DNA from: Bacillota bacterium
GTDB taxonomy: Bacteria > Bacillota > Clostridia > Oscillospirales > Oscillospiraceae
Length of the DNA stretch: 6,244 nucleotides
Direction of reading: 5' to 3'
Assembly: GCA_023406225.1 (NCBI GenBank)
Contig: JAEXWS010000040.1
Span: 1 to 6,244, forward strand
The notes beneath the pieces are model-generated. The model was given only the letters and a program-made list of their open reading frames with translations. It was not told the DNA's origin and ran no database searches. The translations under genes and the position numbers were made by a program. This document shows, piece after piece, positions 5,672 to 6,244 of the stretch; positions within the stretch are counted from its first letter, which is position 1; each line of letters opens with the position of its first letter.

Positions 5672-5944
5672 ATGGATATCACATCTCTTGGCATCACAGG
5701 CGTTGCGTCTATTACGGCCATTTGTTATCTCATCGGGCAGGCGGTGAAGGCCACGCCGCTGGACAATAAATTTATCCCTGTGATCGCCGGCTTCGCCGGG
5801 GGCTTCCTGGGCGTTGCAGGGATGTATCTCATGCCGGATTTTCCAGCCACAGACTATCTTACAGCCGTGGCTGTGGGCATCGTTTCCGGATTTGCGGCCA
5901 CCGGGATCAATCAGGTGACCAAACAGTTTGGAGGCGAGCCGTGA
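5672..5944 (+). CDS. Phage-type holin (second copy)
   Basis: A 90-residue membrane protein starts at ATG 5672, five bases after AAAAGGAGG (5658-5666). It has the same hydrophobic pattern as the first holin (segments at about 8-25, 35-53 and 63-80). I count 67 identical residues out of the first 86. The C-terminal tails differ (QFGGEP against QLSQGKDT). About half of the identical residues (35 of 67) use a different codon, so this is an old divergence held by protein-level selection rather than a fresh duplication. The gene sits 22 bases behind the DUF6765 pair and overlaps the next lytic gene by four bases. It would open the membrane for that hydrolase and possibly for the upstream proteins. 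Confidence 0.85.
   Translation: MDITSLGITGVASITAICYLIGQAVKATPLDNKFIPVIAGFAGGFLGVAGMYLMPDFPATDYLTAVAVGIVSGFAATGINQVTKQFGGEP
5930..5934 (+). promoter_or_regulatory. Ribosome binding site for the GTG-started peptidase
   Basis: GGAGG inside the last codons of the second holin lies six bases before GTG 5941. The GTGA overlap (5941-5944) joins the two genes in translation and supports GTG as the start. Confidence 0.8.
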
Positions 5945-6244
5945 AAAAGCCGGCGGACAACCTGAAGGTGATGCCCTATACCCTGGCGCTGTCCGGGAGC
6001 AAGCGGGTATCCGCAAACTTCCGGGTGCGGGAGTTCGCCTGTCATGACGGAACGGACACGGTGTTTATCGCGGACGAGCTGATCGAGGTGGTGCAGGCCA
6101 TCCGGGACCACTTTGGAAAGCCTGTGAACATCAACAGCGCATACCGCACGGAATACTGGAACGCCAGGAACGGCGGCGCGACCTGGAGTCAGCATAAGTA
6201 CGGCAGGGCGGCGGATATCTCCATCGCGGGCGTCAGTCCCAGGC
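5941..6244 (+). CDS. Peptidase M15-type zinc endolysin, N-terminal part (3' end outside window)
   Basis: An open frame from GTG 5941 gives 101 residues and runs off the window. The sequence matches the M15A-like (Peptidase_M15_3) pattern seen in phage endolysins and tail-linked peptidases: NFRVREFACHDGTD (residues 26-39), IRDHFGKPVNINSAYRT (54-70), NARNGGA (74-80) and SQHKYGRAADI (83-93). H85 and D92 are two of the three expected zinc ligands, and the Ser-Ala-Tyr-Arg motif is intact. The third ligand, a C-terminal His, would lie past the window edge. Family knowledge: these enzymes cut peptide bonds in peptidoglycan stems. There is no signal peptide, so access to the wall would depend on the overlapping holin. 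It differs in class from the amidase of the first cassette. Confidence 0.83.
   Translation, partial: MKKPADNLKVMPYTLALSGSKRVSANFRVREFACHDGTDTVFIADELIEVVQAIRDHFGKPVNINSAYRTEYWNARNGGATWSQHKYGRAADISIAGVSPR

Noticed and set aside
1..6244. CRISPR array, tRNA, rRNA, insertion sequence or attachment site
   Set aside because: No regularly spaced long repeats, cloverleaf, transposase motif or flanking duplicated core was seen on either strand.

Overview
The window looks like part of a GC-rich Clostridia genome, probably an Oscillospiraceae-type gut Firmicute. The evidence is strong AGGAGG-type ribosome sites, TTGACA/TATAAT-type promoters, a typical U-tract terminator, and small phage proteins of types common in prophages of that group. 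The taxonomic call is inference from gene style, not from a marker gene.

Bases 1-1868 are the 3' end of a prophage late region. They hold the tail end of a small phage protein (to 275), a 105-residue phage hypothetical (334-651), a near-consensus promoter (683-711), a holin (762-1040) and a zinc N-acetylmuramoyl-L-alanine amidase endolysin (1057-1764). A strong intrinsic terminator closes this unit (1824-1868).

Bases 1869-6244 are a separate transcriptional unit. It has its own promoter (1916-1944) and a regulator gene that joins an AbrB/SpoVT-like N-terminus to a SARP-like winged-helix plus BTAD region (1976-2672). In this sequence the regulator is split by a frame change at a run of eight C (2128-2135). 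Directly behind its stop codon lie four hexamers close to TTTCCG, starting at 2675, 2686, 2697 and 2708, so the period is exactly 11 bp. An extended -10 (TGC TATGAT, 2721-2729) follows. This is the arrangement expected of a SARP-regulated promoter. It precedes a RhiA-like protein (2788-3396), two tandem DUF6765-like proteins (3512-4564 and 4579-5649), a second holin (5672-5944) and an M15-type zinc peptidase that runs off the window (from 5941).

The working picture is that the regulator turns on an operon of three cytoplasmic-looking proteins without signal peptides, followed by a dedicated holin and peptidoglycan hydrolase. That layout resembles holin/endolysin-dependent release systems (type 10 secretion; TcdE-type toxin release). 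The alternative is a cargo ('moron') cassette inserted between two prophage lysis modules. The sequence shows the gene order, the missing signal peptides and the promoter repeats. Release of the cargo, its function and the regulator-to-promoter link are inference.
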